Below are positions 21,001 to 37,550 of a stretch of 64,000 nt of DNA, in pieces. The notes beneath the pieces were generated by a model. The model had not been told where the DNA came from. It searched no databases and saw nothing but the letters and a program-made list of their open reading frames with translations. Numbering within the stretch: the first letter of the stretch is position 1; each line of letters opens with the position of its first letter. A program made the translations under genes and the position numbers. The stretch comes from Siphonodentalium dalli (taxonomy: Eukaryota; Mollusca; Scaphopoda; Gadilida; Siphonodentaliidae). The stretch is taken from positions 49,113,797-49,177,796 of the forward strand of contig CP136061.1 in NCBI GenBank assembly GCA_032622095.1, given 5' to 3'.

Positions 21001-24000
21001 CATGTGATAGCCGGGATATATTCACATCTAAACCTTGTAATGGCACAATGTAGTTCATGTGATAGGTGGGATATATTCATGGAGTTCATGTGATAGCCGG
21101 GATATATTCACATCTAAAGCTTGTAATGGCACAATGGAGTTCATGTGATAGCCGGGATATATTCACATGTAAACCTTGTAATGGCACAATGGAGTTCATG
21201 TGATAGCCGGGATATATTCACATGTAAACCTTGTAATGGCACAATGGAGTTCATGTGATAGCCAGGATATATTCACATGTAAACCTTGTAATGGCACAAT
21301 GGAGTTCATGTGATAGGTGGGATATATTCACATGTAAACCTTGTAATGGCACAATGGAGTTCATGTGATAGCCAGGATATATTCACGGAGTTCATGTGAT
21401 AGGTGGGATAAATTCACATGTAAACCTTGTAATGGCACAACGTAGTTCATGTGATAGCCGGGATATATTCACATGTAAACCTTGTAATGGCACAATGGAG
21501 TTCATGTGATGGATGTATTCACGGAGTTCATGTGATAGCCGGGATATATTCACGGAGTTCATGTGATAGGTGGGATATATTCACATGTAAACCTTGTAAT
21601 GGCACAATGTAGTTCATGTGATAGGTGGGATATATTCACATGTAAACCTTGTAATGGCACAATGTAGTTCATGTGATAGCCGGGATATATTCACATGTAA
21701 ACCTTGTAATGGCACAATGGAGTTCATGTGATAGGTGGGATATATTCACGGAGTTCATGTGATAGCCGGGATATATTCACATGTAAACCTTGTAATGGCA
21801 CAATGGAGTTCATGTGATAGCCGGGATATATTCCCATGTAAACCTTGTAATGGCACAATGGAGTTCATGTGATAGCCGGAATATATTCACATGTAAACCT
21901 TGTTATGGCACAATGTAGTTCATGTGATAGCCGGGATATATTCACATGTAAACCTTGTTATGGGACAATGGAGTTCATGTGATAGCCGGGATATATTCAC
22001 GGAGTTCATGTGATAGCCGGGATATATTCACATGTAAACCTTGTAATGGCACAATGTAGTTCATGTGATAGCTGGGATATATTCACGGAGTTCATGTGAT
22101 AGCCGGGATATATTCACATGTAAACCTTGTAATGGCACAATGTAGTTCATGTGATAGCTGGGATATATTCACATGTAAACCTTGTAATGGCACAATGTAG
22201 TTCATGTGATAGCCGGAATATATTCACATGTAAACCTTGTAATGGCACAATGGAGTTCATGTGATAGCTGGGATATATTCACATGTAAACCTTGTAATGG
22301 CACAATGGAGTTCATGTGATAGCCGGGATATATTCACATGTCAACCTTGTAATGGCACAATGGAGTTCATGTGATAGGTGGGATATATTCATTGAGTTCA
22401 TGTGATAGCCGGGATATATTCACATGTAAACCTTGTAATGGCACAATGTAGTTCATGTGATAGCCGGAATATATTCACATGTCAACCTTGTAATGGCACA
22501 ATGGAGTTCATGTGATAGGTGGGATATATTCACGGAGTTCATGTGATAGCTGGGATATATTCACATGTAAACCTTGTAATGGCACAATGTAGTTCATGTG
22601 ATAGCCGGAATATATTCACATGTAAACCTTGTAATGGCACAATGGAGTTCATGTGATAGCCGGGATATATTCACATGTAAACCTTGTAATGGCACAATGT
22701 AGTTCATGTGATAGCTGGGATATATTCACATGTAAACCTTGTTATGGCACAATGGAGTTCATGTGATAGCCGGGATATATTCACATGTAAACCTTGTAAT
22801 GGCACAATGGAGTTCATGTGATAGGTGGGATATATTCACGGAGTTCATGTGATAGCCGGGATATATTCACATGTAAATCTTGTAATGGCACAATGGAGTT
22901 CATGTGATAGGTGGGATATATTCACGGAGTTCATGTGATAGCCGGAATATATTCACATGTAAATCTTGTAATGGCACAATGTAGTTCATCTGATAGCCAG
23001 GATATATTGACATGGGAACCTTGTAATGGCACAATGGAGTTCATGTGATAGGTGGGATATATTCACGGAGTTCATGTGATAGGTGGGATATATTCACATG
23101 TAAACCTTGTAATGGCACAATGTAGTTCATGTGATAGCCGGGATATATTCACATGTAAACCTTGTAATGGCACAATGGAGTTCATGTGATAGGTGGGATA
23201 TATTCACGGAGTTCATGTGATAGCCGGGATATATTCACATGTAAATCTTGTAATGGCACAATGTAGTTCATGTGATAGCCAGGATATATTGACATGGGAA
23301 CCTTGTAATGGCACAATGGAGTTCATGTGATAGGTGGGATATATTCACGGAGTTCATGTGATAGGTGGGATATATTCACATGTAAACCTTGTAATGGCAC
23401 AATGGAGTTCATGTGATAGCCGGGATATATTCACATGTAAACCTTGTAATGGCACAATGGAGTTCATGTGATAGGTGGGATATATTCACATGTAAACCTT
23501 GTAATGGCACAATGTAGTTCATGTGATAGCTGGGATATATTCACATGTAAACCTTGTAATGGCACAATGGAGTTCATGTGATAGCCGGGATATATTCACA
23601 TGTAAACCTTGTAATGGCACAATGGAGTTCATGTGATAGGTGGGATATATTCACATGTAAACCTTGTAAAGGCACAATGGAGTTCATGTGATAGCCGGGA
23701 TATATTCACATGTAAACCTTGTAAAGGCACAATGGAGTTCATGTGATAGCCGGGATATATTCACATGTAAACCTTGTAATGGCACAATGGAGTTCATGTG
23801 ATAGCCGGGATATATTCACATGTAAACCTTGTTATGGCACAATGGAGTTCATGTGATAGGTGGGATATATTCACGGAGTTCATGTGATAGCCGGAATATA
23901 TTCACATGTAAACCTTGTAATGGCACAATGGAGTTCATGTGATAGCCAGGATATATTCACATGTAAACCTTGTAATGGCACAATGGAGTTCATGTGATAG

Positions 24001-27000
24001 CCGGGATATATTCACATGTAAACCTTGTTATGGCACAATGGAGTTCATGTGATAGGTGGGATATATTCACGGAGTTCATGTGATAGCCGGAATATATTCA
24101 CATGTAAACCTTGTAATGGCACAATGGAGTTCATGTGATAGCCAGGATATATTCACATGTAAACCTTGTAATGGCACAATGGAGTTCATGTGATAGCCGG
24201 GATATATTCACATGTAAACCTTGTAATGGCACAATGGAGTTCATGTGATAGGTGGGATATATTCACATGTAAACCTTGTAATGGCACAATGGAGTTCATG
24301 TGATAGCCGGGATATATTCACATGTAAACCTTGTAATGGCACAATGGAGTTCATGTGATAGGTGGGATATATTCACATGTAAACCTTGTAATGGCACAAT
24401 GGAGTTCATGTGATAGGTGGGATATATTCACGGAGTTCATGTGATAGCCGGAATATATTCACATGTAAACCTTGTAATGGCACAATGGAGTTCATGTGAT
24501 AGGTGGGATATATTCACGGAGTTCATGTGATAGCCGGGATATATTCACATGTAAACCTTGTAATGGCACAATGGAGTTCATGTGATAGGTGGGATATATT
24601 CACATGTAAACCTTGTAATGGCATAATGTAGTTCATGTGATAGCCGGAATATATTCACATGTAAACCTTGTAATGGCACAATGGAGTTCATGTGATAGCT
24701 GGGATATATTCACATGTAAACCTTGTAATGGCACAATGTAGTTCATGTGATAGCCGGGATATATTCAATGAGTTCATGTGATAGCTGGGATAAATTCACA
24801 TGTAAACCTTGTAATGGCACAATGTAGTTCATGTGATAGCCGGGATATATTCATTGAGTTCATGTGATAGCTGGGATATATTCACATCTAAACCTTGTAA
24901 TGGCACAATGGAGTTCATGTGATAGCCGGGATATATTCACATGTAAACCTTGTAATGGCACAATGGAGTTCATGTGATAGGTGGGATATATTCACATGTA
25001 AACCTTGTTATGGCACAATGGAGTTCATGTGATAGGTGGGATATATTCACGGAGTTCATGTGATAGCCAGAATATATTCACATGTAAACCTTGTAATGGC
25101 ACAATGGAGTTCATGAGATAGCCAGGATATATTCACATGTAAACCTTGTAATGGCACAATGGAGTTCATGTGATAGCCGGGATATATTCACATGTAAACC
25201 TTGTAATGGCACAATGGAGTTCATGTGATAGGTGGGATATATTCACATGTAAACCTTGTAATGGCACAATGGAGTTCATGTGATAGCCGGGATATATTCA
25301 CATGTAAACCTTGTAATGGCACAATGGAGTTCATGTGATAGGTGGGATATATTCACATGTAAACCTTGTAATGGCACAATGGAGTTCATGTGATAGGTGG
25401 GATATATTCACGGAGTTCATGTGATAGCCGGAATATATTCACATGTAAACCTTGTAATGGCACAATGGAGTTCATGTGATAGCCGGGATATATTCACATG
25501 TAAACCTTGTAATGGCACAATGGAGTTCATGTGATAGGTGGGATATATTCACGGAGTTCATGTGATAGCCGGGATATATTCACATGTAAACCTTGTAATG
25601 GCACAATGGAGTTCATGTGATAGCCGGGATATATTCACATGTAAACCTTGTAATGGCACAATGGAGTTCATGTGATAGCCGGGATATATTCACATGTAAA
25701 CCTTGTAATGGCACAATGGAGTTCATGTGATAGCCGGGATATATTCACATGTAAACCTTGTAATGGCACAATGGAGTTCATGTGATAGGTGGGATATATT
25801 CACATGTAAACCTTGTAATGGCACAATGGAGTTCATGTGATAGCTGGGATATATTCACATGTAAACCTTGTTATGGCACAATGGAGTTCATGTGATAGGT
25901 GGGATATATTCACGGAGTTCATGTGATAGCCGGAATATATTCACATGTAAACCTTGTAATGGCACAATGGAGTTCATGTGATAGCCAGGATATATTCACA
26001 TGTAAACCTTGTAATGGCACAATGGAGTTCATGTGATAGCCAGGATATATTCACATGTAAACCTTGTAATGGCACAATGGAGTTCATGTGATAGGTGGGA
26101 TATATTCACGGAGTTCATGTGATAGCCGGGATATATTCACATGTAAACCTTGTAATGGCACAATGGAGTTCATGTGATAGGTGGGATATATTCACATGTA
26201 AACCTTGTAATGGCACAATGGAGTTCATGTGATAGCCGGGATATATTCACATGTAAACCTTGTAATGGCACAATGGAGTTCATGTGATAGCCGGGATATA
26301 TTCACATGTAAACCTTGTAATGGCACAATGTAGTTCATGTGATAGCCGGGATATATTCACATCTAAACCTTGTAATGGCACAATGTAGTTCATGTGATAG
26401 GTGGGATATATTCATGGAGTTCATGTGATAGCCGGGATATATTCACATCTAAAGCTTGTAATGGCACAATGGAGTTCATGTGATAGCCGGGATATATTCA
26501 CATGTAAACCTTGTAATGGCACAATGGAGTTCATGTGATAGCCGGGATATATTCACATGTAAACCTTGTAATGGCACAATGGAGTTCATGTGATAGCCAG
26601 GATATATTCACATGTAAACCTTGTAATGGCACAATGGAGTTCATGTGATAGGTGGGATATATTCACATGTAAACCTTGTAATGGCACAATGGAGTTCATG
26701 TGATAGCCAGGATATATTCACGGAGTTCATGTGATAGGTGGGATAAATTCACATGTAAACCTTGTAATGGCACAACGTAGTTCATGTGATAGCCGGGATA
26801 TATTCACATGTAAACCTTGTAATGGCACAATGGAGTTCATGTGATGGATGTATTCACGGAGTTCATGTGATAGCCGGGATATATTCACGGAGTTCATGTG
26901 ATAGGTGGGATATATTCACATGTAAACCTTGTAATGGCACAATGTAGTTCATGTGATAGGTGGGATATATTCACATGTAAACCTTGTAATGGCACAATGT

Positions 27001-28735
27001 AGTTCATGTGATAGCCGGGATATATTCACATGTAAACCTTGTAATGGCACAATGGAGTTCATGTGATAGGTGGGATATATTCACGGAGTTCATGTGATAG
27101 CCGGGATATATTCACATGTAAACCTTGTAATGGCACAATGGAGTTCATGTGATAGCCGGGATATATTCCCATGTAAACCTTGTAATGGCACAATGGAGTT
27201 CATGTGATAGCCGGAATATATTCACATGTAAACCTTGTTATGGCACAATGTAGTTCATGTGATAGCCGGGATATATTCACATGTAAACCTTGTTATGGGA
27301 CAATGGAGTTCATGTGATAGCCGGGATATATTCACGGAGTTCATGTGATAGCCGGGATATATTCACATGTAAACCTTGTAATGGCACAATGTAGTTCATG
27401 TGATAGCTGGGATATATTCACGGAGTTCATGTGATAGCCGGGATATATTCACATGTAAACCTTGTAATGGCACAATGTAGTTCATGTGATAGCTGGGATA
27501 TATTCACATGTAAACCTTGTAATGGCACAATGTAGTTCATGTGATAGCCGGAATATATTCACATGTAAACCTTGTAATGGCACAATGGAGTTCATGTGAT
27601 AGCTGGGATATATTCACATGTAAACCTTGTAATGGCACAATGGAGTTCATGTGATAGCCGGGATATATTCACATGTCAACCTTGTAATGGCACAATGGAG
27701 TTCATGTGATAGGTGGGATATATTCATTGAGTTCATGTGATAGCCGGGATATATTCACATGTAAACCTTGTAATGGCACAATGTAGTTCATGTGATAGCC
27801 GGAATATATTCACATGTCAACCTTGTAATGGCACAATGGAGTTCATGTGATAGGTGGGATATATTCACGGAGTTCATGTGATAGCTGGGATATATTCACA
27901 TGTAAACCTTGTAATGGCACAATGTAGTTCATGTGATAGCCGGAATATATTCACATGTAAACCTTGTAATGGCACAATGGAGTTCATGTGATAGCCGGGA
28001 TATATTCACATGTAAACCTTGTAATGGCACAATGTAGTTCATGTGATAGCTGGGATATATTCACATGTAAACCTTGTTATGGCACAATGGAGTTCATGTG
28101 ATAGCCGGGATATATTCACATGTAAACCTTGTAATGGCACAATGGAGTTCATGTGATAGGTGGGATATATTCACGGAGTTCATGTGATAGCCGGGATATA
28201 TTCACATGTAAATCTTGTAATGGCACAATGGAGTTCATGTGATAGGTGGGATATATTCACGGAGTTCATGTGATAGCCGGAATATATTCACATGTAAATC
28301 TTGTAATGGCACAATGTAGTTCATCTGATAGCCAGGATATATTGACATGGGAACCTTGTAATGGCACAATGGAGTTCATGTGATAGGTGGGATATATTCA
28401 CGGAGTTCATGTGATAGGTGGGATATATTCACATGTAAACCTTGTAATGGCACAATGTAGTTCATGTGATAGCCGGGATATATTCACATGTAAACCTTGT
28501 AATGGCACAATGGAGTTCATGTGATAGGTGGGATATATTCACGGAGTTCATGTGATAGCCGGGATATATTCACATGTAAATCTTGTAATGGCACAATGTA
28601 GTTCATGTGATAGCCAGGATATATTGACATGGGAACCTTGTAATGGCACAATGGAGTTCATGTGATAGGTGGGATATATTCACGGAGTTCATGTGATAGG
28701 TGGGATATATTCACATGTAAACCTTGTAATGGCAC
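18065..28735 (+). repeat. Tandem duplication of a 5,335-bp block
   Basis: Rare variants recur at a constant spacing of 5335 bp: GTAAAGGCAC (18331/23666), CAATGAGTTC (19431/24766), GGATGTATTC (21511/26846), TTCCCATG (21831/27166) and TCATCTGATAG (22986/28321). The two copies are adjacent and appear almost identical. They may be a real recent duplication or an assembly duplication. Confidence 0.9.
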
Positions 28736-31700
28736 AATGTAGTTCATGTGATAGCTGGGATATATTCACATGTAAACCTTGTAATGGCACAATGGAGTTC
28801 ATGTGATAGCCGGGATATATTCACATGTAAACCTTGTAATGGCACAATGGAGTTCATGTGATAGGTGGGATATATTCACGGAGTTCATGTGATAGCCAGG
28901 ATATATTCACATGTAAACCTTGTAATGGCACAATGTAGTTCATGTGATAGCCGGAATATATTCACATGTAAACCTTGTAATGGCACAATGGAGTTCATGT
29001 GATAGCCGGGATATATTCACATGTAAACCTTGTAATGGCACAATGTAGTTCATGTGATAGCTGGGATATATTCACATGTAAACCTTGTTATGGCACAATG
29101 GAGTTCATGTGATAGCCGGGATATATTCACATGTAAACCTTGTAATGGCACAATGGAGTTCATGTGATAGGTGGGATATATTCACGGAGTTCATGTGATA
29201 GCTGGGATATATTCACATGTAAACCTTGTTATGGCATAATGGAGTTCATGTGATAGGTGGGATATATTCACATCTAAACCTTGTAATGGCACAATGGAGT
29301 TCATGTGATGGCTGGGATATATTCACATGTAAACCTTGTTATGGCACAATGGAGTTCATGTGATAGGTGGGATATATTCACGGAGTTCATGTGATAGCCA
29401 GGATATATTCACATGTAAACCTTGTAATGGCACAATGTAGTTCATGTGATAGCTGGGATATATTCACATGTAAACCTTGTAATGGCACAATGTAGTTCAT
29501 GTGATAGCTGGGATATATTCACATGTAAACCTTGTAATGGCACAATGGAGTTCATGTGATAGGTGGGATATATTCACATGTAAACCTTGTAATGGCACAA
29601 TGGAGTTCATGTGATAGCCGGAATATATTCACATGTAAACCTTGTAATGGCACAATGTAGTTCATGTGATAGCTGGGATATATTCACATGTAAACCTTGT
29701 AATGGCACAATGTAGTTCATGTGATAGCTGGGATATATTCACATGTAAACCTTGTAATGGCACAATGGAGTTCATGTGATAGCCGGGATATATTCACATG
29801 TAAACCTTGTAATGGCACAATGGAGTTCATGTGATAGGTGGGATATATTCACATGTAAACCTTGTAATGGCACAATGGAGTTCATGTGATAGCCGGGATA
29901 TATTCACATGTAAACCTTGTAATGGCACAATGGAGTTCATGTGATAGCCGGGATATATTCACATGTAAACCTTGTAATGGCACAATGGAGTTCATGTGAT
30001 AGCCGGGATATATTCACATGTAAACCTTGTAATGGCACAATGGAGTTCATGTGATAGGTGGGATATATTCACGGAGTTCATGTGATAGCCGGAATATATT
30101 CACATGTAAACCTTGTAATGGCACAATGTAGTTCATGTGATAGCTGGGATATATTCACATGTAAACCTTGTAATGGTACAATGGAGTTCATGTGATAGCC
30201 GGGATATATTCACATGTAAACCTTGTAATGGCACAATGGAGTTCATGTGATAGCCGGGATATATTCACATGTAAACCTTGTAATGGCACAATGGAGTTCA
30301 TGTGATAGCCGGAATATATTCACATGTAAACCTTGTAATGGCACAATGTAGTTCATGTGATAGCCGGGATATATTGACATGTAAACCTTGTAATGGCACA
30401 ATGGAGTTCATGTGATAGCCGGGATATATTCACGGAGTTCATGTGATAGCCGGGATATATTCACATGTAAACCTTGTAATGGCACAATGTAGTTCATGTG
30501 ATAGCCGGGATATATTCACATGTAAACCTTGTAATGGCACAATGGAGTTCATGTGATAGGTGGGATATATTCACGGAGTTCATGTGATAGCTGGGATATA
30601 TTCACATGTAAACCTTGTAATGGTACAATGGAGTTCATGTGATAGCCGGGATATATTCACATGTAAACCTTGTAATGGCACAATGGAGTTCATGTGATAG
30701 CCGGGATATATTCACATGTAAACCTTGTAATGGCACAATGGAGTTCATGTGATAGCCGGAATATATTCACATGTAAACCTTGTAATGGCACAATGTAGTT
30801 CATGTGATAGCCGGGATATATTGACATGTAAACCTTGTAATGGCACAATGGAGTTCATGTGATAGCCGGGATATATTCACGGAGTTCATGTGATAGCCGG
30901 GATATATTCACATGTAAACCTTGTAATGGCACAATGTAGTTCATGTGATAGCCGGGATATATTCACATGTAAACCTTGTAATGGCACAATGGAGTTCATG
31001 TGATAGGTGGGATATATTCACGGAGTTCATGTGATAGCCGGGATATATTCACATGTAAACCTTGTAATGGCACAATGGAGTTCATGTGATAGCCGGGATA
31101 TATTCACATGTAAACCTTGTAATGGCACAATGTAGTTCATGTGATAGGTGGGATATATTCACATGTAAACCTTGTAATGGCACAATGGAGTTCATGTGAT
31201 AGCCGGGATATATTCACATGTAAACCTTGTAATGGCACAATGGAGTTCATGTGATAGCCGGGATATATTCACATGTAAACCTTGTAATGGCACAATGGAG
31301 TTCATGTTATAGGTGGGATATATTCATGGAGTTCATGTGATAGCCGGGATATATTCACATGTAAACCTTGTAATGGCACAATGTAGTTCATGTGATAGCT
31401 GGGATATATTCACATGTAAACCTTGTAATGGCACAATGTAGTTCATGTGATAGCCGGGATATATTCACATGTAAACCTTGTAATGGCACAATGTAGTTCA
31501 TGTGATAGGTGGGATATATTCACATCTAAACCTTGTAATGGCACAATGTAGTTCATGTGATAGCCGGGATATATTCACATCTAAACCTTGTAATGGCACA
31601 ATGTAGTTCATGTGATAGCCGGGATATATTCACATCTAAACCTTGTAATGGCACAATGTAGTTCATGTGATAGGTGGGATATATTCACATGTAAACCTTG

Positions 31701-34700
31701 TAATGGCACAATGTAGTTCATGTGATAGCCGGGATATATTCACATCTAAACCTTGTAATGGCACAATGTAGTTCATGTGATAGGTGGGATATATTCACAT
31801 GTAAACCTTGTAATGGCACAATGGAGTTCATGTGATAGCCGGAATATATTCACATGTAAACCTTGTAATGGCACAATGGAGTTCATGTGATAGCCGGGAT
31901 ATATTCACATGTAAACCTTGTAATGGCACAATGGAGTTCATGTGATAGGTGGGATATATTCACATGTAAACCTTGTAATGGCACAATGGAGTTCATGTGA
32001 TAGCCGGGATATATTCACATGTAAACCTTGTAATGGCACAATGGAGTTCATGTGATAGCCGGGATATATTCACATGTAAACCTTGTAATGGCACAATGGA
32101 GTTCATGTGATAGCCGGGATATATTCACATGTAAACCTTGTAATGGCACAATGGAGTTCATGTGATAGCCGGGATATATTCACATGTAAACCTTGTAATG
32201 GCACAATGGAGTTCATGTGATAGGTGGGATATATTCACATGTAAACCTTGTAATGGCACAATGGAGTTCATGTGATAGCCGGGATATATTCACATGTAAA
32301 CCTTGTAATGGCACAATGGAGTTCATGTGATAGCCGGGATATATTCACATGTAAACCTTGTAATGGCACAATGGAGTTCATGTGATAGCCGGGATATATT
32401 CACATGTAAACCTTGTTATGGCACAATGGAGTTCATGTGATAGGTGGGATATATTCACGGAGTTCATGTGATAGCCGGAATATATTCACATGTAAACCTT
32501 GTAATGGCACAATGTAGTTCATGTGATAGCTGGGATATATTCACATGTAAACCTTGTAATGGCACAATGTAGTTCATGTGATAGCCGGGATATATTCACA
32601 TGTAAACCTTGTAATGGCACAATGGAGTTCATGTGATAGGTGGGATATATTCACGGAGTTCATGTGATAGCCGGGATATATTCACATGTAAACCTTGTAA
32701 TGGCACAATGGAGTTCATGTGATAGCCGGGATATATTCCCATGTAAACCTTGTAATGGCACAATGGAGTTCATGTGATAGCCGGAATATATTCACATGTA
32801 AACCTTGTTATGGCACAATGTAGTTCATGTGATAGCCGGGATATATTCACATGTAAACCTTGTTATGGGACAATGGAGTTCATGTGATAGCCGGGATATA
32901 TTCACGGAGTTCATGTGATAGCCGGGATATATTCACATGTAAACCTTGTAATGGCACAATGTAGTTCATGTGATAGCTGGGATATATTCACGGAGTTCAT
33001 GTGATAGCCGGGATATATTCACATGTAAACCTTGTAATGGCACAATGTAGTTCATGTGATAGCTGGGATATATTCACATGTAAACCTTGTAATGGCACAA
33101 TGTAGTTCATGTGATAGCCGGAATATATTCACATGTAAACCTTGTAATGGCACAATGGAGTTCATGTGATAGCTGGGATATATTCACATGTAAACCTTGT
33201 AATGGCACAATGGAGTTCATGTGATAGCCGGGATATATTCACATGTCAACCTTGTAATGGCACAATGGAGTTCATGTGATAGGTGGGATATATTCATTGA
33301 GTTCATGTGATAGCCGGGATATATTCACATGTAAACCTTGTAATGGCACAATGTAGTTCATGTGATAGCCGGAATATATTCACATGTCAACCTTGTAATG
33401 GCACAATGGAGTTCATGTGATAGGTGGGATATATTCACGGAGTTCATGTGATAGCTGGGATATATTCACATGTAAACCTTGTAATGGCACAATGTAGTTC
33501 ATGTGATAGCCGGAATATATTCACATGTAAACCTTGTAATGGCACAATGGAGTTCATGTGATAGCCGGGATATATTCACATGTAAACCTTGTAATGGCAC
33601 AATGTAGTTCATGTGATAGCTGGGATATATTCACATGTAAACCTTGTTATGGCACAATGGAGTTCATGTGATAGCCGGGATATATTCACATGTAAACCTT
33701 GTAATGGCACAATGGAGTTCATGTGATAGGTGGGATATATTCACGGAGTTCATGTGATAGCCGGGATATATTCACATGTAAATCTTGTAATGGCACAATG
33801 GAGTTCATGTGATAGGTGGGATATATTCACGGAGTTCATGTGATAGCCGGAATATATTCACATGTAAATCTTGTAATGGCACAATGTAGTTCATCTGATA
33901 GCCAGGATATATTGACATGGGAACCTTGTAATGGCACAATGGAGTTCATGTGATAGGTGGGATATATTCACGGAGTTCATGTGATAGGTGGGATATATTC
34001 ACATGTAAACCTTGTAATGGCACAATGTAGTTCATGTGATAGCCGGGATATATTCACATGTAAACCTTGTAATGGCACAATGGAGTTCATGTGATAGGTG
34101 GGATATATTCACGGAGTTCATGTGATAGCCGGGATATATTCACATGTAAATCTTGTAATGGCACAATGTAGTTCATGTGATAGCCAGGATATATTGACAT
34201 GGGAACCTTGTAATGGCACAATGGAGTTCATGTGATAGGTGGGATATATTCACGGAGTTCATGTGATAGGTGGGATATATTCACATGTAAACCTTGTAAT
34301 GGCACAATGTAGTTCATGTGATAGCTGGGATATATTCACATGTAAACCTTGTAATGGCACAATGGAGTTCATGTGATAGCCGGGATATATTCACATGTAA
34401 ACCTTGTAATGGCACAATGGAGTTCATGTGATAGGTGGGATATATTCACGGAGTTCATGTGATAGCCAGGATATATTCACATGTAAACCTTGTAATGGCA
34501 CAATGTAGTTCATGTGATAGCCGGAATATATTCACATGTAAACCTTGTAATGGCACAATGGAGTTCATGTGATAGCCGGGATATATTCACATGTAAACCT
34601 TGTAATGGCACAATGTAGTTCATGTGATAGCTGGGATATATTCACATGTAAACCTTGTTATGGCACAATGGAGTTCATGTGATAGCCGGGATATATTCAC

Positions 34701-35740
34701 ATGTAAACCTTGTAATGGCACAATGGAGTTCATGTGATAGGTGGGATATATTCACGGAGTTCATGTGATAGCTGGGATATATTCACATGTAAACCTTGTT
34801 ATGGCATAATGGAGTTCATGTGATAGGTGGGATATATTCACATCTAAACCTTGTAATGGCACAATGGAGTTCATGTGATGGCTGGGATATATTCACATGT
34901 AAACCTTGTTATGGCACAATGGAGTTCATGTGATAGGTGGGATATATTCACGGAGTTCATGTGATAGCCAGGATATATTCACATGTAAACCTTGTAATGG
35001 CACAATGTAGTTCATGTGATAGCTGGGATATATTCACATGTAAACCTTGTAATGGCACAATGTAGTTCATGTGATAGCTGGGATATATTCACATGTAAAC
35101 CTTGTAATGGCACAATGGAGTTCATGTGATAGGTGGGATATATTCACATGTAAACCTTGTAATGGCACAATGGAGTTCATGTGATAGCCGGAATATATTC
35201 ACATGTAAACCTTGTAATGGCACAATGTAGTTCATGTGATAGCTGGGATATATTCACATGTAAACCTTGTAATGGCACAATGTAGTTCATGTGATAGCTG
35301 GGATATATTCACATGTAAACCTTGTAATGGCACAATGGAGTTCATGTGATAGCCGGGATATATTCACATGTAAACCTTGTAATGGCACAATGGAGTTCAT
35401 GTGATAGGTGGGATATATTCACATGTAAACCTTGTAATGGCACAATGGAGTTCATGTGATAGCCGGGATATATTCACATGTAAACCTTGTAATGGCACAA
35501 TGGAGTTCATGTGATAGCCGGGATATATTCACATGTAAACCTTGTAATGGCACAATGGAGTTCATGTGATAGCCGGGATATATTCACATGTAAACCTTGT
35601 AATGGCACAATGGAGTTCATGTGATAGGTGGGATATATTCACGGAGTTCATGTGATAGCCGGAATATATTCACATGTAAACCTTGTAATGGCACAATGTA
35701 GTTCATGTGATAGCTGGGATATATTCACATGTAAACCTTG
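26970..35740 (+). repeat. Repeated blocks at 5,570-bp spacing
   Basis: Anchors repeat 5570 bp apart: TTCCCATG (27166/32736), TCATCTGATAG (28321/33891) and TCATGTGATGGCTGGG (29301/34871). The match runs from about 26,970 to 30,170 in the first copy. A one-unit (55-bp) difference then shifts the register. Confidence 0.88.
30120..31015 (+). repeat. 447-bp module in tandem
   Basis: The rare variant TAATGGTACA occurs at 30171 and 30618, 447 bp apart. This equals seven 55-bp and two 31-bp units. Surrounding variants keep the same order in both copies. The same spacing is seen independently at 57541/57988. Confidence 0.8.
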
Positions 35741-37550
35741 TAATGGCACAATGTAGTTCATGTGATAGCTGGGATATATTCACATGTAAACCTTGTAATG
35801 GTACAATGGAGTTCATGTGATAGCCGGGATATATTCACATGTAAACCTTGTAATGGCACAATGGAGTTCATGTGATAGCCGGGATATATTCACATGTAAA
35901 CCTTGTAATGGCACAATGGAGTTCATGTGATAGCCGGAATATATTCACATGTAAACCTTGTAATGGCACAATGTAGTTCATGTGATAGCCGGGATATATT
36001 GACATGTAAACCTTGTAATGGCACAATGGAGTTCATGTGATAGCCGGGATATATTCACATGTAAACCTTGTAATGGCACAATGGAGTTCATGTGATAGGT
36101 GGGATATATTCACGGAGTTCATGTGATAGCCGGGATATATTCACATGTAAACCTTGTAATGGCACAATGGAGTTCATGTGATAGCCGGGATATATTCACA
36201 TGTAAACCTTGTAATGGCACAATGTAGTTCATGTGATAGGTGGGATATATTCACATGTAAACCTTGTAATGGCACAATGGAGTTCATGTGATAGCCGGGA
36301 TATATTCACATGTAAACCTTGTAATGGCACAATGGAGTTCATGTGATAGCCGGGATATATTCACATGTAAACCTTGTAATGGCACAATGGAGTTCATGTT
36401 ATAGGTGGGATATATTCATGGAGTTCATGTGATAGCCGGGATATATTCACATGTAAACCTTGTAATGGCACAATGTAGTTCATGTGATAACTGGGATATA
36501 TTCACATGTAAACCTTGTAATGGCACAATGTAGTTCATGTGATAGCCGGGATATATTCACATGTAAACCTTGTAATGGCACAATGTAGTTCATGTGATAG
36601 GTGGGATATATTCACATCTAAACCTTGTAATGGCACAATGTAGTTCATGTGATAGCCGGGATATATTCACATCTAAACCTTGTAATGGCACAATGTAGTT
36701 CATGTGATAGCCGGGATATATTCACATCTAAACCTTGTAATGGCACAATGTAGTTCATGTGATAGGTGGGATATATTCACATGTAAACCTTGTAATGGCA
36801 CAATGTAGTTCATGTGATAGCCGGGATATATTCACATCTAAACCTTGTAATGGCACAATGTAGTTCATGTGATAGGTGGGATATATTCACATGTAAACCT
36901 TGTAATGGCACAATGGAGTTCATGTGATAGCCGGAATATATTCACATGTAAACCTTGTAATGGCACAATGGAGTTCATGTGATAGCCGGGATATATTCAC
37001 ATGTAAACCTTGTAATGGCACAATGGAGTTCATGTGATAGGTGGGATATATTCACATGTAAACCTTGTAATGGCACAATGGAGTTCATGTGATAGCCGGG
37101 ATATATTCACATGTAAACCTTGTAATGGCACAATGGAGTTCATGTGATAGCCGGGATATATTCACATGTAAACCTTGTAATGGCACAATGGAGTTCATGT
37201 GATAGCCGGGATATATTCACATGTAAACCTTGTAATGGCACAATGGAGTTCATGTGATAGCCGGGATATATTCACATGTAAACCTTGTAATGGCACAATG
37301 GAGTTCATGTGATAGGTGGGATATATTCACATGTAAACCTTGTAATGGCACAATGGAGTTCATGTGATAGCCGGGATATATTCACATGTAAACCTTGTAA
37401 TGGCACAATGGAGTTCATGTGATAGCCGGGATATATTCACATGTAAACCTTGTAATGGCACAATGGAGTTCATGTGATAGCCGGGATATATTCACATGTA
37501 AACCTTGTTATGGCACAATGGAGTTCATGTGATAGCTGGGATATATTCAC
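31020..37550 (+). repeat. Repeated blocks at 5,092-bp spacing
   Basis: The same array text recurs 5092 bp later. The rare TTCATGTTATAGG is at 31301 and 36393, and the CGGAGTTC junctions at 31021 and 36113. This continues the 5570-bp duplication after loss of one 447-bp module and a 31-bp unit from one copy. Confidence 0.82.
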
